Source of the DNA: Imbricaverruca yamaguchii
Taxonomy: Eukaryota > Arthropoda > Thecostraca > Neoverrucidae
DNA: 64,000 nucleotides
Reading direction: 5' to 3'
NCBI GenBank assembly: GCA_034440575.1
Contig: JAOTOL010001625.1
Location: 2,998,501-3,062,500 of the forward strand
Below are positions 22,188 to 33,789 of this stretch, in pieces. The notes below the pieces were generated by a model, which worked only from the letters and a program-made list of their open reading frames with translations, was not told the origin of the DNA and made no database searches. Position 1 is the stretch's first letter. Each line of letters starts with the position of its first letter. Position numbers and translations under genes: made by a program.

Positions 22188-22837
22188 AAGAGTGGGACAC
22201 ACTGGGTACACGCCTCTCCGGTCACGGCCAAGGAGTCCGAAAAGGTCAGCCCAGGAGATTCCCTGAAGTGCCATCCGACGGTTTTGAAATGGATATGTCG
22301 GCTCGAATGTTTTTTTCCTCTCTGGAATCGAAAATAAAAAGTACAAAACTTCGGAAAGTGGTAATAATGTCAGAAATCAAAATAGTTTTCCAATCGGTGG
22401 AATTGGAATGGTCCACGCACCAGGTGTGTCGCACTAGGAGCATATTTACTGCAATCCTGTTAGTATTTGTAATCCTTTCTCTCCAAAAGGTTAAGTGCGG
22501 AGTTTTCTTTACATTTGGTGGTGCTTGGACCCACCATATTTGCATTCTTGACATCAGTCACCAATTTGATTTCTGATTCCCCTTTAAATTTACACCAATG
22601 AAAGCCTGGATAAGCTCTGGCATATTATGTTCCATAAATCGAAAAACAAACTATGTAAGAAGTCTACTGAAAATATAAATCCACACAACGAAGATTAATG
22701 CAAACAATTCAGGAACATTCTCATCAAGATAATCAGAGAAGCAAAGTAGCTACACTATTCAAATGACTTTCTCCGTATGAAATCAAATGGAAAGAAAACT
22801 ACAAACAAAAATTAATAATATAGTCTCAGATGCAGAG

Positions 22838-23068
22838 TGCGTTACAAGGTGAGTTCCACAAAGCTCCATACTTGGTCCACTACTCTTCCTGATATACATT
22901 AATGATTTGGGTAATTTTTTATATGTAACATTATATATTTGCTGATGATGCTGTTGTCATGATGAAAGCTACGAATATAGAGAAACAACAAATTAAAGTC
23001 AATTCCATTGCTACAGGAATAACTGAATTGTTCCAAGCCAATAGATTATCACTGAAAGTCGCATCGGG
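22838..23068 (+). pseudogene. reverse transcriptase relic (CR1-like)
   Basis: Translation gives VPQSSILGPLLFLIYINDLG followed, after an in-frame stop, by ADDAVVMM, the block A and catalytic ADD motifs of LINE reverse transcriptases. The following residues (NIEKQQIKVNSIATGITELF) fit the helix after the active site. Only about 75 residues survive, and neither end of the element is visible. Confidence 0.75.
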
Positions 23069-23930
23069 GCTCCAAAAGTCTCATTGGGATCACCCAATAA
23101 ATGAAGTTAACGAACAAAAAACGCATCGGGACTGGATAAAAGGCAAGTCGGTGCCCTCTAATATAAGGTGAAATTCAGAAAAATAGGTATGTCCGAGTCA
23201 GGATGCCTTAAAAAATCACGTACGGCCCCCCCCACCAAACAAGCGCACCGGAGCTAGAAAAATAGCGACGGGACACAAAGGTACAGTGCGGGGTGCTCCA
23301 AGTACCAGGCAGGGACTTGGATTTGATAAAAAATCCAGAAGTCACAAAAAATTGCGTTGAACTAAGAAAACTGCTTCCGATCCACCCGGAACTACGCGCA
23401 TGGGCGCGAAGAGTCGCACCGGGACCCATACAAATTATATTGGAGCCACCAATATCGTGCTGGGGTCAGACAAATGTGCGATAAGGAGCCTCAAATAAAC
23501 AACGGGACCCTAAGAGCACAACGGGAGGCCGAAAACGTACCGGGTCATCCAAACCGTACCGAGTTTCGCAAAAGCGGTAGTGCCTTAAAATATGCGCTAC
23601 AGCTAAAAATAAACACACCGGAAGCGCTAAATAAAAACACAAAGGAGGCCACCAAGGCATACCAGGACCATGAGGCCGCACGGGGCCTCAAAAACAGGCT
23701 GGGCCCTCAAAAAGGGAATTGATCGTAAACAAGGAACAAAAAGGCCCGGCACTAAATAAAGACATCGGCGTCTTCGAAAACGCACCGATACCTACAAATA
23801 TTGTGTGTTAAAAAGCCACAAAGCTGTGAAGAAGAGCCGGGTCTCAAATATGTGCCGGGCCCCCCAAAAAACTGACTAGAGCCTTAAAACGCATCCATAG
23901 AAGAAAAACGCAACGGGTCCAAGAAACGAA
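23060..23930 (+). repeat. degenerate 20-bp minisatellite, locus 1
   Basis: About 40 poorly conserved units of 19-22 bases with the form CACCGGGGCCCTNAAAAAT. GGG or GGA cores followed by a run of A recur with regular spacing; the best units are at 23480-23560 and 23680-23720. The same unit is found at 33.8 kb and, inverted, at 27.9 kb. Confidence 0.7.
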
Positions 23931-24624
23931 CACCGAGCTAGGGTGACGGCTCGGTAGTCAATCTAAAAGCTTAATTAGCCAAATAGATGAGGTGCATCAA
24001 AGCTCAGTGTCTCCGGATTTATCAACCGCGAGAAAATGTGGAAGAAGGTAACTGATACCTCGAATGGAATTTTTCGACTTTTTTTCCAGCGAGCCGCAAT
24101 ATCAGGCATTCTACATGTCAAATGCATCATGTGACAGTAGTAATTAGCAGAACGTGGGAGGCCTAGCTGAAACCGGAGAAGCGTACGCAGAGTGGCGAAT
24201 GCGTCGACTGCGCAAGGCGTGTGTACACGTGCACGAACGTTGGCGATTTGACGACCGGGCATTATTAATTGGAATGTCTGATATTGGAAAATTTCCAATT
24301 TTTCAGTGATTTGTTCCAGTGTAATTTCAGTAGTGCAAGGTGACCTTTCAAGGGATACTAAAAGACAGACATTCAAACAGAATGAGGAGAGTTAGGGTTG
24401 AAATCCGGTAATTTAGAAATAATGGTGGTAGATTTGGCCCCCTCCACATGGCAATTTGGTCACCAATTATTATATAACAAAAATAAAACGAACACCCTTT
24501 AAACAAAATATAGTGGTGGAAATCCCGGGACTTTTTAATAGGCATAGGTGGACCCCTTCCAAATCGGTTTGCCCCACTATCGCAAATCCTAGGTACACCA
24601 CTGCCATGGCATGACATAATTTGA

Positions 24625-25280
24625 CCTGCTGATGGCTATGATCCGCCGCAATGGACGGCGTACTCCGTAGCCCCGGTCCGCTACAGTGGACGATGTGCTC
24701 CGCGGCCCCGATCCGCCACGCTGGACGGTGTGCTTCGCAACCGCGGTTCGTTACAATGGACGGTGTACTCCACGGTCCTAATCCGCCACAGTGGAGGGTT
24801 TGCTCCGCTACCATGATCTGCCACAGTGGATGATGTACACCGCGGCCCTGATCCACCGCAGTGAACGCTATTCTTCGCAGCCCTAGTCCGTCATAGTAGG
24901 TGTACTCCACGGTCCCGGTCCACCACAGTGGACGGTGTACTCCGCGACCCTGGTCTGCCACAGATGATGATGCACTCTGCGGCCCTGGTCCGTCACAGTG
25001 GACGGTGTGCCCCGCGGCTCTGGTCCGTTACGGTGGACCATGTGCTTCGCGGCATCGGTCCGCCAGAGTGGGCGGTGTGCTTTGCGTCTCTGGTCCGCCA
25101 TAGTAAGTGTGCTCCACAGCCCCGGCCCGCCACAGTGGTCGGTGTGCTCTGGGACCATGGCCCGCCACAGTGGACAGTCGTATTCCACGGACTCATACTG
25201 GACGATGTGCTCCTCAGCTTTCGTCCGCCACAGTGGACGGTGCGCTCCGTGGCCCTGGTCCGTCACAGTGTACGTCCGGG
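24625..25280 (+). repeat. 35-bp minisatellite, diverged
   Basis: About 18 units of CCACAGTGGACGGTGTGCTC plus CGCGGCCCTGGTCCG, spaced 35 bases (for example CAG at 24926, 24961 and 24996). Units differ by up to a third. A stray unit lies at about 25557-25605. Frames are open on both strands because of the repeat, not because of a gene. Confidence 0.85.
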
Positions 25281-27940
25281 CCGGAAAATGGTGTTTTCCT
25301 GGATTTTCTTGTGCTATCCATAGCATTATCCTCCTCACAAAATTATCCTCTATGTTGTTTCCTCCATGTGTTTTCAATTTGGATGTCTCATGGTGTTGCT
25401 CGACAATTAATTGTCCTCTAGTAAAGTGCTCGAAATTCACCTGAAACTTCAAAGTGAGATTCTGATGTCAAGGTTTGAAGAAAAATATATCTGTATTCCA
25501 TCGCTCAGAAATTATCCTCCCCTCATTCAAGATTGTAGAGTATAAATCCAACCCTGGTAGACGGTACGTGCTCCACGGCCCTGATCAATCATAGTGAACG
25601 GTATGGGATTAGTCACGTCCTTGTATCATCTTTACAAGCAGGTTTGTGTGCATTAGTTGTCACTTTCTCCGTATTCTTCCGTTCACCTTACCATTAATAG
25701 GTGCCAGTGTCACCCATGTATTAATATTTCTCAATTCGTCACAGCCATTGAATCTGCTTGAGAGACAGCTGCTCTTGTTGCGCATTTCGATCGATGGATA
25801 TTGATGTCATGAGAGATGCAAATTCTGTCAGCAACGAAACTAACCTTACCTCCAGTAGGGCAATGATTACAGGTACTGAGAGCAGCGCGACCAGAATGAT
25901 TTTGGGTGCGGCACCCGTATGGCCTTATTCGTGTCCCTCGCACTTGTATGAAGACTCCTTACGTCCAGCATGTGTTCCTACTGTTCGACATTTTGGACCT
26001 CTTTATATTTGCTTTCTAAATGCTTTATATTTGTTTTATATAATAAGTCCCGGCCACACGAAGTCCGGTCATCTCGGATCATGGCTTGGTCACACAATGT
26101 CATGGGGTACTACTTCGATGGCTGGAAAACAAATTTCAATTTCAATTCACAAGGAACAATTGCATTCGGCATAAGACGACATTGCGGGCGCAATATCGCC
26201 ATGGCAGCTGACGCCCACCAAAAACCCCAGCTCCACACACAAGACGGAAGTGTAGAATATGTATAATACTTGACCTGACCTAACACCATTGACCTTGTCA
26301 TATGTTTGAAAGCAGAATGTCTATATCTTTTTATGTTCTGCACGAAAAGTTTTCCTTTACTACAATAAGAAGAAAATTTCACCTGACCTCAGTGTAGTAA
26401 CCATGCCCTTGATTAAAATTTCACATCATCAAATACAAAATCAGAATTATTTAGGTCTGAGAACATAGTGGGTGAAATCCGATGAGTTTTTGGTGGTGAT
26501 GAGGGGGGTCTATTACGTTGACATTTCGGCCCCCAATATTTTCTTCTAATCGACACCTCTGATCAGCATCTGCTAATCTCAAAATTTTAGGATGCAAGTT
26601 GCGCTTCCACTGATGAGGGAAATCCAGTTATTTTTTTACACACAATTTTCAATTTTGCACCAAAAGTTGGGAGTCAGTCCACTATCTAAACCTAATCTGT
26701 TTCTTTACATTACAAAATATGCTTGTTGACATCAACTAAGTTTTCTATGTAGCATGTTGTTTTTCATTTTTCTTTAGCTTCCTTATTAACATAAAACAGC
26801 ATAGGTAATTGGGGGCCCAAATAAACATTGGAGGGCCAAGATCAACATTGGTGGGGCCATGGCCCTCAGAAAATCATACAAATCGACGCCCCTGCTGTCA
26901 CCTATGCCAACAAATAATGTTTCATTTCTCCATTCCAGTGTTTTACCACTGGTCGCAACATGCGTATTTCGTGATAGATACAGCACCCCCTGACGGAGGT
27001 CAGGACTTTAGACGAGGATTAATTTTGTTGTTAATTTTGTTGTGAAAAGCTGTTTGGTGGTTAATATTGTTGCTATCGTCATACTGATGTATAATTTGCC
27101 ACACTGTGTGCGATCTAGGGAAGGCGTGTTGCGCCCTTCATATTTGTCCGACCAATGAACCGATTCCGCTGCTGCAAACGGAAATCGAAAACTCAGTGAC
27201 CTCTACTTAGTACAAGATATTGTGTTGACCCAGAGGTCACTGCTAATGTTGCAAGATTTCTGAACTGACAGTATTTCGACCTTGAGGACACACATTCTCC
27301 TCCTAAATTAAAGCACTGCGGGCAATGAAAACGTGAGGTATATATTAATGCCAATGCTTAATCCTCAGAATAGTCTACTTAAATCATTGTGGAGACGTTT
27401 GGTTCGGAGCACGAGAAATCGAATTGGCATAATACGTTACGTTAATGGGCATGCCAAAGCGGATTGGGGGTGCACACTTCATAGGGTGCCATGCTATAAG
27501 ATGAAATTGTTTGGAGGGAAATGAGCATTGAGGGGCCCCTCGCCCCTCAAAAATATATTTTAAAAAATAGCCTCTGCATTCATGTTAGTTTGAAACAGTA
27601 ACGGTCTTTAACTTCGGCAACTAATTGCTGGGGCAGACGTTTCGACAATCGCTATGAAACCAACCTGATATTAGAGACGGTGGCCTACTCTATTTCATTA
27701 TTGGATGAGCTTGTCCAAAGAGGCTCAAAATGTCATGCTTTCCCCGAGGAACTGACAGTATGCCATTTAGTTATTTCCGCCGGCCGAACCGCAGCGCTAG
27801 TAGTCAAATGCCTCAACTTGGCCGACAGCGCGACGCAAGCAAAGCTTCAAGGGGCCGGAGATGATGTGGCTGGGTGACTTCCTGCGCATATACGTGAGTT
27901 GTGTTTCATTTTTTCAAGGTAATTTTATGATAGGATCATC
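25281..27940. other. no gene recognised; transposon ends
   Basis: Contains an inverted transposon end at 26465-26570 and another hAT-like end near 26840-26893 (reverse complement CAGGGGCGTCGATTTG). The remainder has short frames and no domain. Confidence 0.4.
26465..26570 (-). mobile_element. transposon end matching 21309-21420 inverted
   Basis: On the minus strand it begins CAGAGGTGTCGATTAGAAG and continues to AAAACTCATCGGATTTCAC, parallel to the segment at 21309. Either the other end of one element or an independent copy. Confidence 0.45.
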
Positions 27941-27944
27941 TCTG

Positions 27945-28470
27945 GCAAGAGGCTTCTGTCATGAAGAGGGCTCGGGGGTTTCTCTGTCAGTTCGCGGGCC
28001 CTTTTAACAGCCCGGGGCCACTCCGTGGATCCAGGGATCCTTTAAATTGCACTGGGAACCCTCATTTTCGGCCCGGACCGTCCTCGTGGCTCGGTGGTTC
28101 TTTTTCAGTATGAGGCCCGCTGTCAGCTCCGAGTCGCTCTCCATCAACATGAGCTAAAACCGACCTACGCATCCTACACATGCGACCCGAAACGCTCTCT
28201 GCCGGTGGAGACTCAGGGGCCCTTTTTAACGATCCAGGCCTTTCCCGTCAGGCCAGAGATTCTTCCTTCAAAATCACCAGCATCATCATCACCACCTCAG
28301 GTCAGAGCTATTTTTCGGCTCAGGCACCCTTTGTCAGCCCAAGAGACTTGATATTGACTCGGGGCCCTGTTCATCAGCCCGGATCCTTCATCGGCATCGG
28401 TCCAGGAGCCCTTCGCGTCGACCCGAGGCTCTCGTCGGTCACCCGGAGGGCGCGTGGCACGACCATTTCT
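27945..28470 (-). repeat. degenerate 20-bp minisatellite, locus 2 (inverted)
   Basis: Phrases such as CGGGCCCTTTTAACAGCCCG recur about every 20 bases, the reverse complement of the unit at 23.1-23.9 and 33.8-34.4 kb. Confidence 0.6.
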
Positions 28471-28911
28471 TGTGTGCTTCGTCGCTGCCTATGCTGATGC
28501 ACAGTGTGCTCAACTAATCGCATGGGGTCCTTTGGGGCCCGGAGGGCATGACCCCATGGCTCTCCTTTGGATTTACCACTGCTTGTGGCTGCAGTGATAA
28601 TTTATATTAAGTCTGCTGACTCAATGGCAAGTTTAGTAGTACTCAGACAAAAATGAACATGAATCCAACGATAACTATTGGTGCCAGCCATCAGACGGAT
28701 GGGTACTATTGCTAGACTGAACTCCACTTCCCGTAGCGCTCTGGCAATACTGTTTATCCGAGGATATCGGCATCGCTACGGTGCTGCTACATAACCTCAG
28801 TGAAGCATGCGCTCCTTCATAACCTCATTGAACCATCGCTCCTTCATCATGAGCATGTGCTTTCATCCTTTCGCCCCGGCCGCCACTCGATCGTCATTTG
28901 GAACCGGTCAT

Positions 28912-29667
28912 GTGGGCAGACCGCGGCAGGAGTGTGCTGCGACACCAGGGTGATGACGTGTGGGCAGACCGCGGCAGGAGTGTGCTGCGACACCAGTGTG
29001 ATGACGTGTGGGCAGACCGCGGCAGGAGTGTGCTGCGACACCAGTGTGATGACGTGTGGGCAGACCGCGGCAGGAGTGTGCTGCGACACCAGGGTGATGA
29101 CGTGTGGGCAGACCGCGGCAGGAGTGTGCTGCGACACCAGGGTGATGACGTGTGGGCAGACCGCGGCAGGAGTGTGCTGCGACACCAGTGTGATGACGTG
29201 TGGGCAGACCGCGGCAGGAGTGTGCTGCGACACCAGGGTGATGACGTGTGGGGAGGTGCTGCGACACCAGTGTGATGACGTGTGGGCAGACCGCGGCAGG
29301 AGTGTGCTGCGACACCAGTGTGATGACGTGTGGGCAGACCGCGGCAGGAGTGTGCTGCGACACCAGTGTGATGACGTGTGGGCAGACCGCGGCAGGAGTG
29401 TGCTGCGACACCAGTGTGATGACGCGTGGGCAGACCGCGACAGGAGTGTGCTGCGACACCAGGGTGATGACGTGTGGGCAGACCGCGGCAGGAGTGTGCT
29501 GCGACACCAGTGTGATGACGCGTGGGCAGACCGCGCAGGAGTGTGCTGCGACACCAGGGTGATGACGTGTGGACAGACCGCGGCAGGAGTGTGCTGCGAC
29601 ACCAGTGTGATGACGTGTGGGCAGACCGCGGCAGGAGTGTGCTGCGACACCAGGGTGATGACGTGAG
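28912..29667 (+). repeat. 48-bp minisatellite, 16 units, nearly identical
   Basis: The unit starts GTGGGCAGACCGCGGCAGGA and ends GACACCAGKGTGATGACGT. All differences are easily listed: base K alternates as G T T G G T G T T T T G T G T G, unit 8 has a 14-base deletion (about 29252), unit 14 has a one-base deletion (about 29535), and two units are preceded by CGCG instead of CGTG. 48 is a multiple of 3, so long 16-residue-repeat frames appear on both strands. High unit identity implies recent expansion or active homogenisation. Confidence 0.97.
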
Positions 29668-29720
29668 ACTCTCCGAGAGAAGGTGGACGGCGGCTCGAGG
29701 CGAAGGTAGCTGGAGGTGGT

Positions 29721-29734
29721 GGGGGGGGGGGGGG
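29721..29734 (+). repeat. G14 homopolymer
   Basis: Fourteen consecutive G bases in the GC-rich region upstream of the signal-peptide exon. Length is likely to vary between alleles and sequencing reads. Confidence 0.9.
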
Positions 29735-29850
29735 AATGTCGGCTCGCGCCGACGTACAGCGTGGCACGGCGGCTCGGTGCTGCGACTGTCGCAGACACAC
29801 ACCTGTCGGCCCCGAACCACCACCTCTGGCCGCCGCGCGCCGACACGAGC

Positions 29851-29931
29851 ATGAGCGTCAGGCCGACGGCGCTGCTGACCCTGCTGCTGACCCTGCTGCT
29901 GCCGTTCTACGGCGGCCAGGCTGATGACGGC
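29851..29931 (+). CDS. candidate first coding exon: signal peptide, then splice donor
   Basis: An ATG at 29851 opens 27 codons: MSVRPTALLTLLLTLLLPFY followed by GGQADDG. This is a textbook secretory signal: a short basic start, a run of Leu/Thr, and a small-residue cleavage site after GGQA. Immediately after codon 27 comes GTGAGT (29932-29937), a strong 5' splice site, in phase 0. The upstream 150 bases are GC and CpG-rich, as expected for an invertebrate promoter or 5' UTR. The next exon was not found in the window, so the product is unknown: a secreted or membrane protein on the plus strand with a long first intron. It is the only non-transposon coding signal I would defend here. A chance signal-like frame in GC-rich sequence remains possible. 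Confidence 0.55.
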
Positions 29932-29947
29932 GTGAGTACACCAGCAT

Positions 29948-30575
29948 CAGGCCCAGCTGCCTGCCATACCAGACCCCAATACCTGAAATACCAGACCTCA
30001 CTACCTGACATACCAGACCTCACTACCTGACATACCAAACCCCACTACCTGCCATACCAGACCACAATACCTGCCATACCAGACCTCACTACCTGACATA
30101 CCAAACCCCACTACCTGCCATACCAGAACCACACTACCTGCCATACCAGACCACAATACCTGCCATACCAGACCCAACTACCTGACATACCAGACCCCAC
30201 TACCTGCCATAACAGACCTCACTACCTCCCGCACCAGACCCCGTCACCTGCGGCACCAGACACCGTCACCTGCCGCACCAGACTCCGCCACCTGCCGCAC
30301 CAGACCCCGCCACCTGCCGCACCAGACCCCGCCACCTGCCGCACCAGACCCCGCCACCTGCCGCACCAGACCCCGCCACCTGCCGCACCAGACCCCGCCA
30401 CCTGCCGCACCAGACCACGCCACCTGCCGCACCAGACCCCACCACCTGCCGCACCAGACCCCGCCACCTGCCGCACCAGACCCCGCCACCTGCCGCACCA
30501 GACCCCGCCACCTGCCGCACCAGACCCCGCCACCTGCCGCACCAGACCCCGCCACCTGCCGCACAACCCGACACA
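29948..30575 (+). repeat. 22-bp minisatellite with AT-type and GC-type halves
   Basis: About 28 units of 22 bases. Left units (29948-30230) follow CTGCCATACCAGACCACAATAC; right units (30235-30575) follow CTGCCGCACCAGACCCCGCC plus AC. The halves differ mainly by G-to-A and C-to-T changes. Open frames on the minus strand with 22-residue periodicity are artefacts. It lies in the proposed first intron of the signal-peptide gene. Confidence 0.95.
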
Positions 30576-30714
30576 GTCTCCGCCGGTGGGTGCTGTGTTG
30601 CAGTGAGAGTTGTGAACTGAAATCTGCAACAGTTGGATCTGCAGCAGTTTCCCAACGTTACAACTGACCTCAGTCTCCACTACGGCTTCCTTTGACTTCC
30701 CACGACACAATGGC

Positions 30715-30815
30715 TGACCGGGACAAACTTTTGTGTGCTCCCAGGTGCTTCGAACCCATGTCCTGGGATTTCCACATGAGACAACGTTTAACCGACCACC
30801 AGGCTCACGGGCATT
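30715..30815 (-). mobile_element. diverged tRNA-like SINE head
   Basis: Minus strand: a D-arm-like GCCTGGTGGTCGGTTAAACG and a B box GGTTCGAAGCAC about 45 bases later, then GTGTCGTGGG in the tail region, comparable with the GTGTCGTGAACC tail of the other SINE. No target duplication found. Confidence 0.45.
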
Positions 30816-31715
30816 ACTGGGAAATGCAAATCCACCCACGGGTTTGAACTGTGGATGGCACATTTACATCAACTGCATTCTATAAAACTTCTCTCCTCTG
30901 GTAGCAACGATTTGGGACGCGTTTGGTTTGGTAGCACGGATCCATTCACCGCAAGTAAACTGGCCGAAACCTATCTTTCCAATTTCTTCTTTCGCAGTAA
31001 TTATAAAGTTTGTGCGTCCCAAGCACAGTTCAAAACCAAAGGTGTTAACTCTGACTGATTCTGATTGTCTGACAATTATGCGATCAAATTGATTGAACTC
31101 CGGAATAATGAAAACGAAGGACAAGTATGAATATTCTGCATGACTTGTAGGACAAGAAACGAGGTAGCGAAGGCAGTATGAAGATGAATGGTTGCCAGCC
31201 TTATATTATCACGCGAGATGACGCAAAATAGATGGCATAGCGTGGTGCGACAAGCCTCCCGCAACTCCAGAGTTTCAACAATCACCTGAACACACACACA
31301 CACACATGAGTCTTACCAGGGGTTCTCTGCCAGGTCTAGAGCTGGCGCCTTTAACCACCCAGTGCCTGCCGAGTTCGTCTCTAATCCAGGCCATCTGTGA
31401 CAGACTGCTGGACATCCAGGACTAGGTCATGACATTCGCATGCCATCTGTCCTGGTGGCCCCTGGCGCAATCGTCGTTGCGTGACCTGAGGCCGACACGA
31501 CCTCATCCACCCAACGTACATCAACAGATGCAATTAGGACTGAATGCGCCGTCACGTTCCTCTTGATCAGTCTCTTCTGAGTGTAGATGTCGAATCGGAT
31601 CCCAACTGATCCGAACTTAGCGAACACGATCTCATCGCAATTTATGGAAAACTTGCAGCTCAGAATTTAGATCAGAAAGTCGTTATGAAAAACCACCATC
31701 AGGTATACATTGTAG

Positions 31716-31720
<5 letters not shown>
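30816..31720. other. no gene recognised
   Basis: A tRNA-like fragment on the minus strand at about 31322-31386 has a D arm (GGGTGGTTAAAGGCG) and an anticodon-like stem but no B box. Otherwise unremarkable. Confidence 0.4.
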
Positions 31721-31898
<178 letters not shown>

Positions 31899-31904
31899 GG
31901 GCAG

Positions 31905-32020
31905 TTCAAACACCGAAATCTGGTGAGGCAGTCACCACTGCACCCCTCCTCCACCGCCCCAGAAGATCGTCGGGTTCCCAAAATTCGGAAGTTCTTTGCC
32001 CCCCAAAAAAAAAAAAAAAA
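31905..32020 (+). repeat. dispersed repeat end, paralogue of 43015-43135
   Basis: GTGAGGCAGTCACCACTGCA and CCCAAAATTCGGAA in the same order as in the reverse complement of 43015-43135, followed by an A-rich run at 32005-32021. Confidence 0.65.
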
Positions 32021-32999
32021 ATCCGGATACTAGGAACACTTTCGAGACATTTCGGTTGTGCATATGACCACTCAGGGGCGATCAGAGATACCGAAATAAG
32101 GTGAGGTATAGGAACAACTGGACACACACACCCGGAAAAAATGCAAACAAAAAACACCGGATTTCTGTCACCATATTTTTCAGTTTTCACGGGACTCACC
32201 TGGGCTTTCCGAAGCAGCACTGGCCTACATAGTTGTTTCTCGGTAACACATAATTATTCCTGATATCATGGAAAAGAAAATGAAGTTTGAAGGGCTTTTT
32301 CAGTAGAACTTGTCATGATTGATGATGGTCTTAATTTCAAGGCTGTTCTATAAAGGCCACCAAATGAATGGTGTAACGCACATAAATGGATTACGCATGG
32401 AATTGGAACTTTATTTGATTCCAAGAACTGACATGATAGGTGAAGCTTAACTCCCCAGGTTATACCAAACATCCAGTCACTAATTGAAGATAACTAAACA
32501 CAGATGAAGTGCATTGAGTAACAGAACAGCACAGCCAAGGGAGAGACTGAGGAGAGCAAGAGCCCCTCTTAGAAACATTAGTCCCTGATAAATCCCTGAC
32601 TGCACCAACAGGAAAAGGAAAGTATGTCCATGGACACACCTCGTCTGTCTCAGAAATATCAGGAAACAGTGGTTTTATATCTGCTTTCAGTGTCCATTCT
32701 CTAAATTTATTTAAATAAATTGTTTCATGTTTATCATACATATGCATTCATTTTTAATGCCACCCATCTTTCGATATATTATTTGCCTAAAGCGGAAGTT
32801 GTACTCATTTATTTTAAAAGGCCACCATGCCAATAGTAATGCCAGGTCTACTACTTGGTAAGCAAAGTATTTTATCTACTTTGGTAAGCATGAAGCAGAC
32901 TTGAAACAAGGCTGAAGATATACATAAAATAAGGATTTGAATGAATACTTTTAACATAAAAATCCATACAATTGTGATTTAAAGTATTTTTTTTTTGCT
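32021..32999. other. no gene recognised
   Basis: Short frames only. No repeat partner in the window was noticed. Confidence 0.4.
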
Positions 33000-33500
33000 C
33001 TTATATTTTTCCCAATATACTCTTCATTTATAAAAGTTTGACCACTTACTTCTTCCACAAATGCTTACTTTCCAGCTGGCAAGAGAAATAGCACAAAGAA
33101 ATGTAACATTATGTTACATGGCATAAAATAAGGTGTAAAAATAAAATGTGAGGTGCCCATTTCCTACCCTAGCCTAACATTAATGTAAAATATAACATGA
33201 TTTCCCACAACAAATCGGATTTTTTTAAATTGACTACACATAAACCCAATCCAATGGATCACTTTTTAATTGAAAAAATCAAACCTTCCAAATGAAAAGC
33301 ACCTAACATAGCCAAGCCTAACCTCTTTGCTTTGCGGGGGTACCAAGTGTAAAACACGTCCCGTGAATACCTTAAAGCACAATAATAAGTTATCTTACAT
33401 GAATTTTCATCAATGTTTACTAAAATGGGTATGGCTACATTTGTCCATTCTACAGAAGCACACCACACCAGATAGAGGAATTTAAGGACAACCCAATCAA
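33000..33500 (+). repeat. repeat family C copy
   Basis: Reverse complement of about 42450-42990 over most of its length (AACCCAATCCAATGGATCAC, AAAAATCAAACCTTCC, CCTTAAAGCACAATAATAAG). It includes CCTAGCCTAAC and AGCCTAACC tracts and the palindrome ATGTAACATTATGTTACAT at 33101-33119. It preserves the unoccupied CCTTAAAGCAC site into which element A inserted at 46563. Confidence 0.75.
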
Positions 33501-33789
33501 TGGGGGACAACGTGCGAAAGCTTCCAGACGCAGCCGCCAGAGCAGCGACACATGCGAGTAGGACGCGAATTGCCCGCTGCATTAGCGAAGATACTTTTAC
33601 TTTACATTAGGCGCGTACATGCCTTTTGCTTGTGAAGAGCGGGAAATTTGAGTGGAAGAAGTTTCCTAAGATTAATTACACGGTGTTGGTGAGTTCGAAG
33701 CTGAGTTCCTGGTCTCGCGCACTGGAAACTTCTGTGTATGGGTAGAGCCAGTGGCCTACCGAAAGAGGGACAAAGGGGACAGTGCTCTT

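Noticed and set aside
24470..25452. Frames of 131-189 codons across the 35-bp array
   Set aside because: Repeat-driven on both strands, no known domain, no splice or start support.
28800..29852. Long frames of about 290-317 codons on both strands with 16-residue repeats
   Set aside because: They are by-products of the 48-bp minisatellite, whose unit length is divisible by 3; all frames are open and no domain is present.
30222..30863. 213-codon minus-strand frame rich in Gly, Val and Trp
   Set aside because: Artefact of the 22-bp minisatellite; the same peptide appears in every frame.
31322..31386. tRNA gene or SINE head on the minus strand
   Set aside because: A D-arm-like sequence and an anticodon-like stem are present, but there is no B box and no SINE tail.
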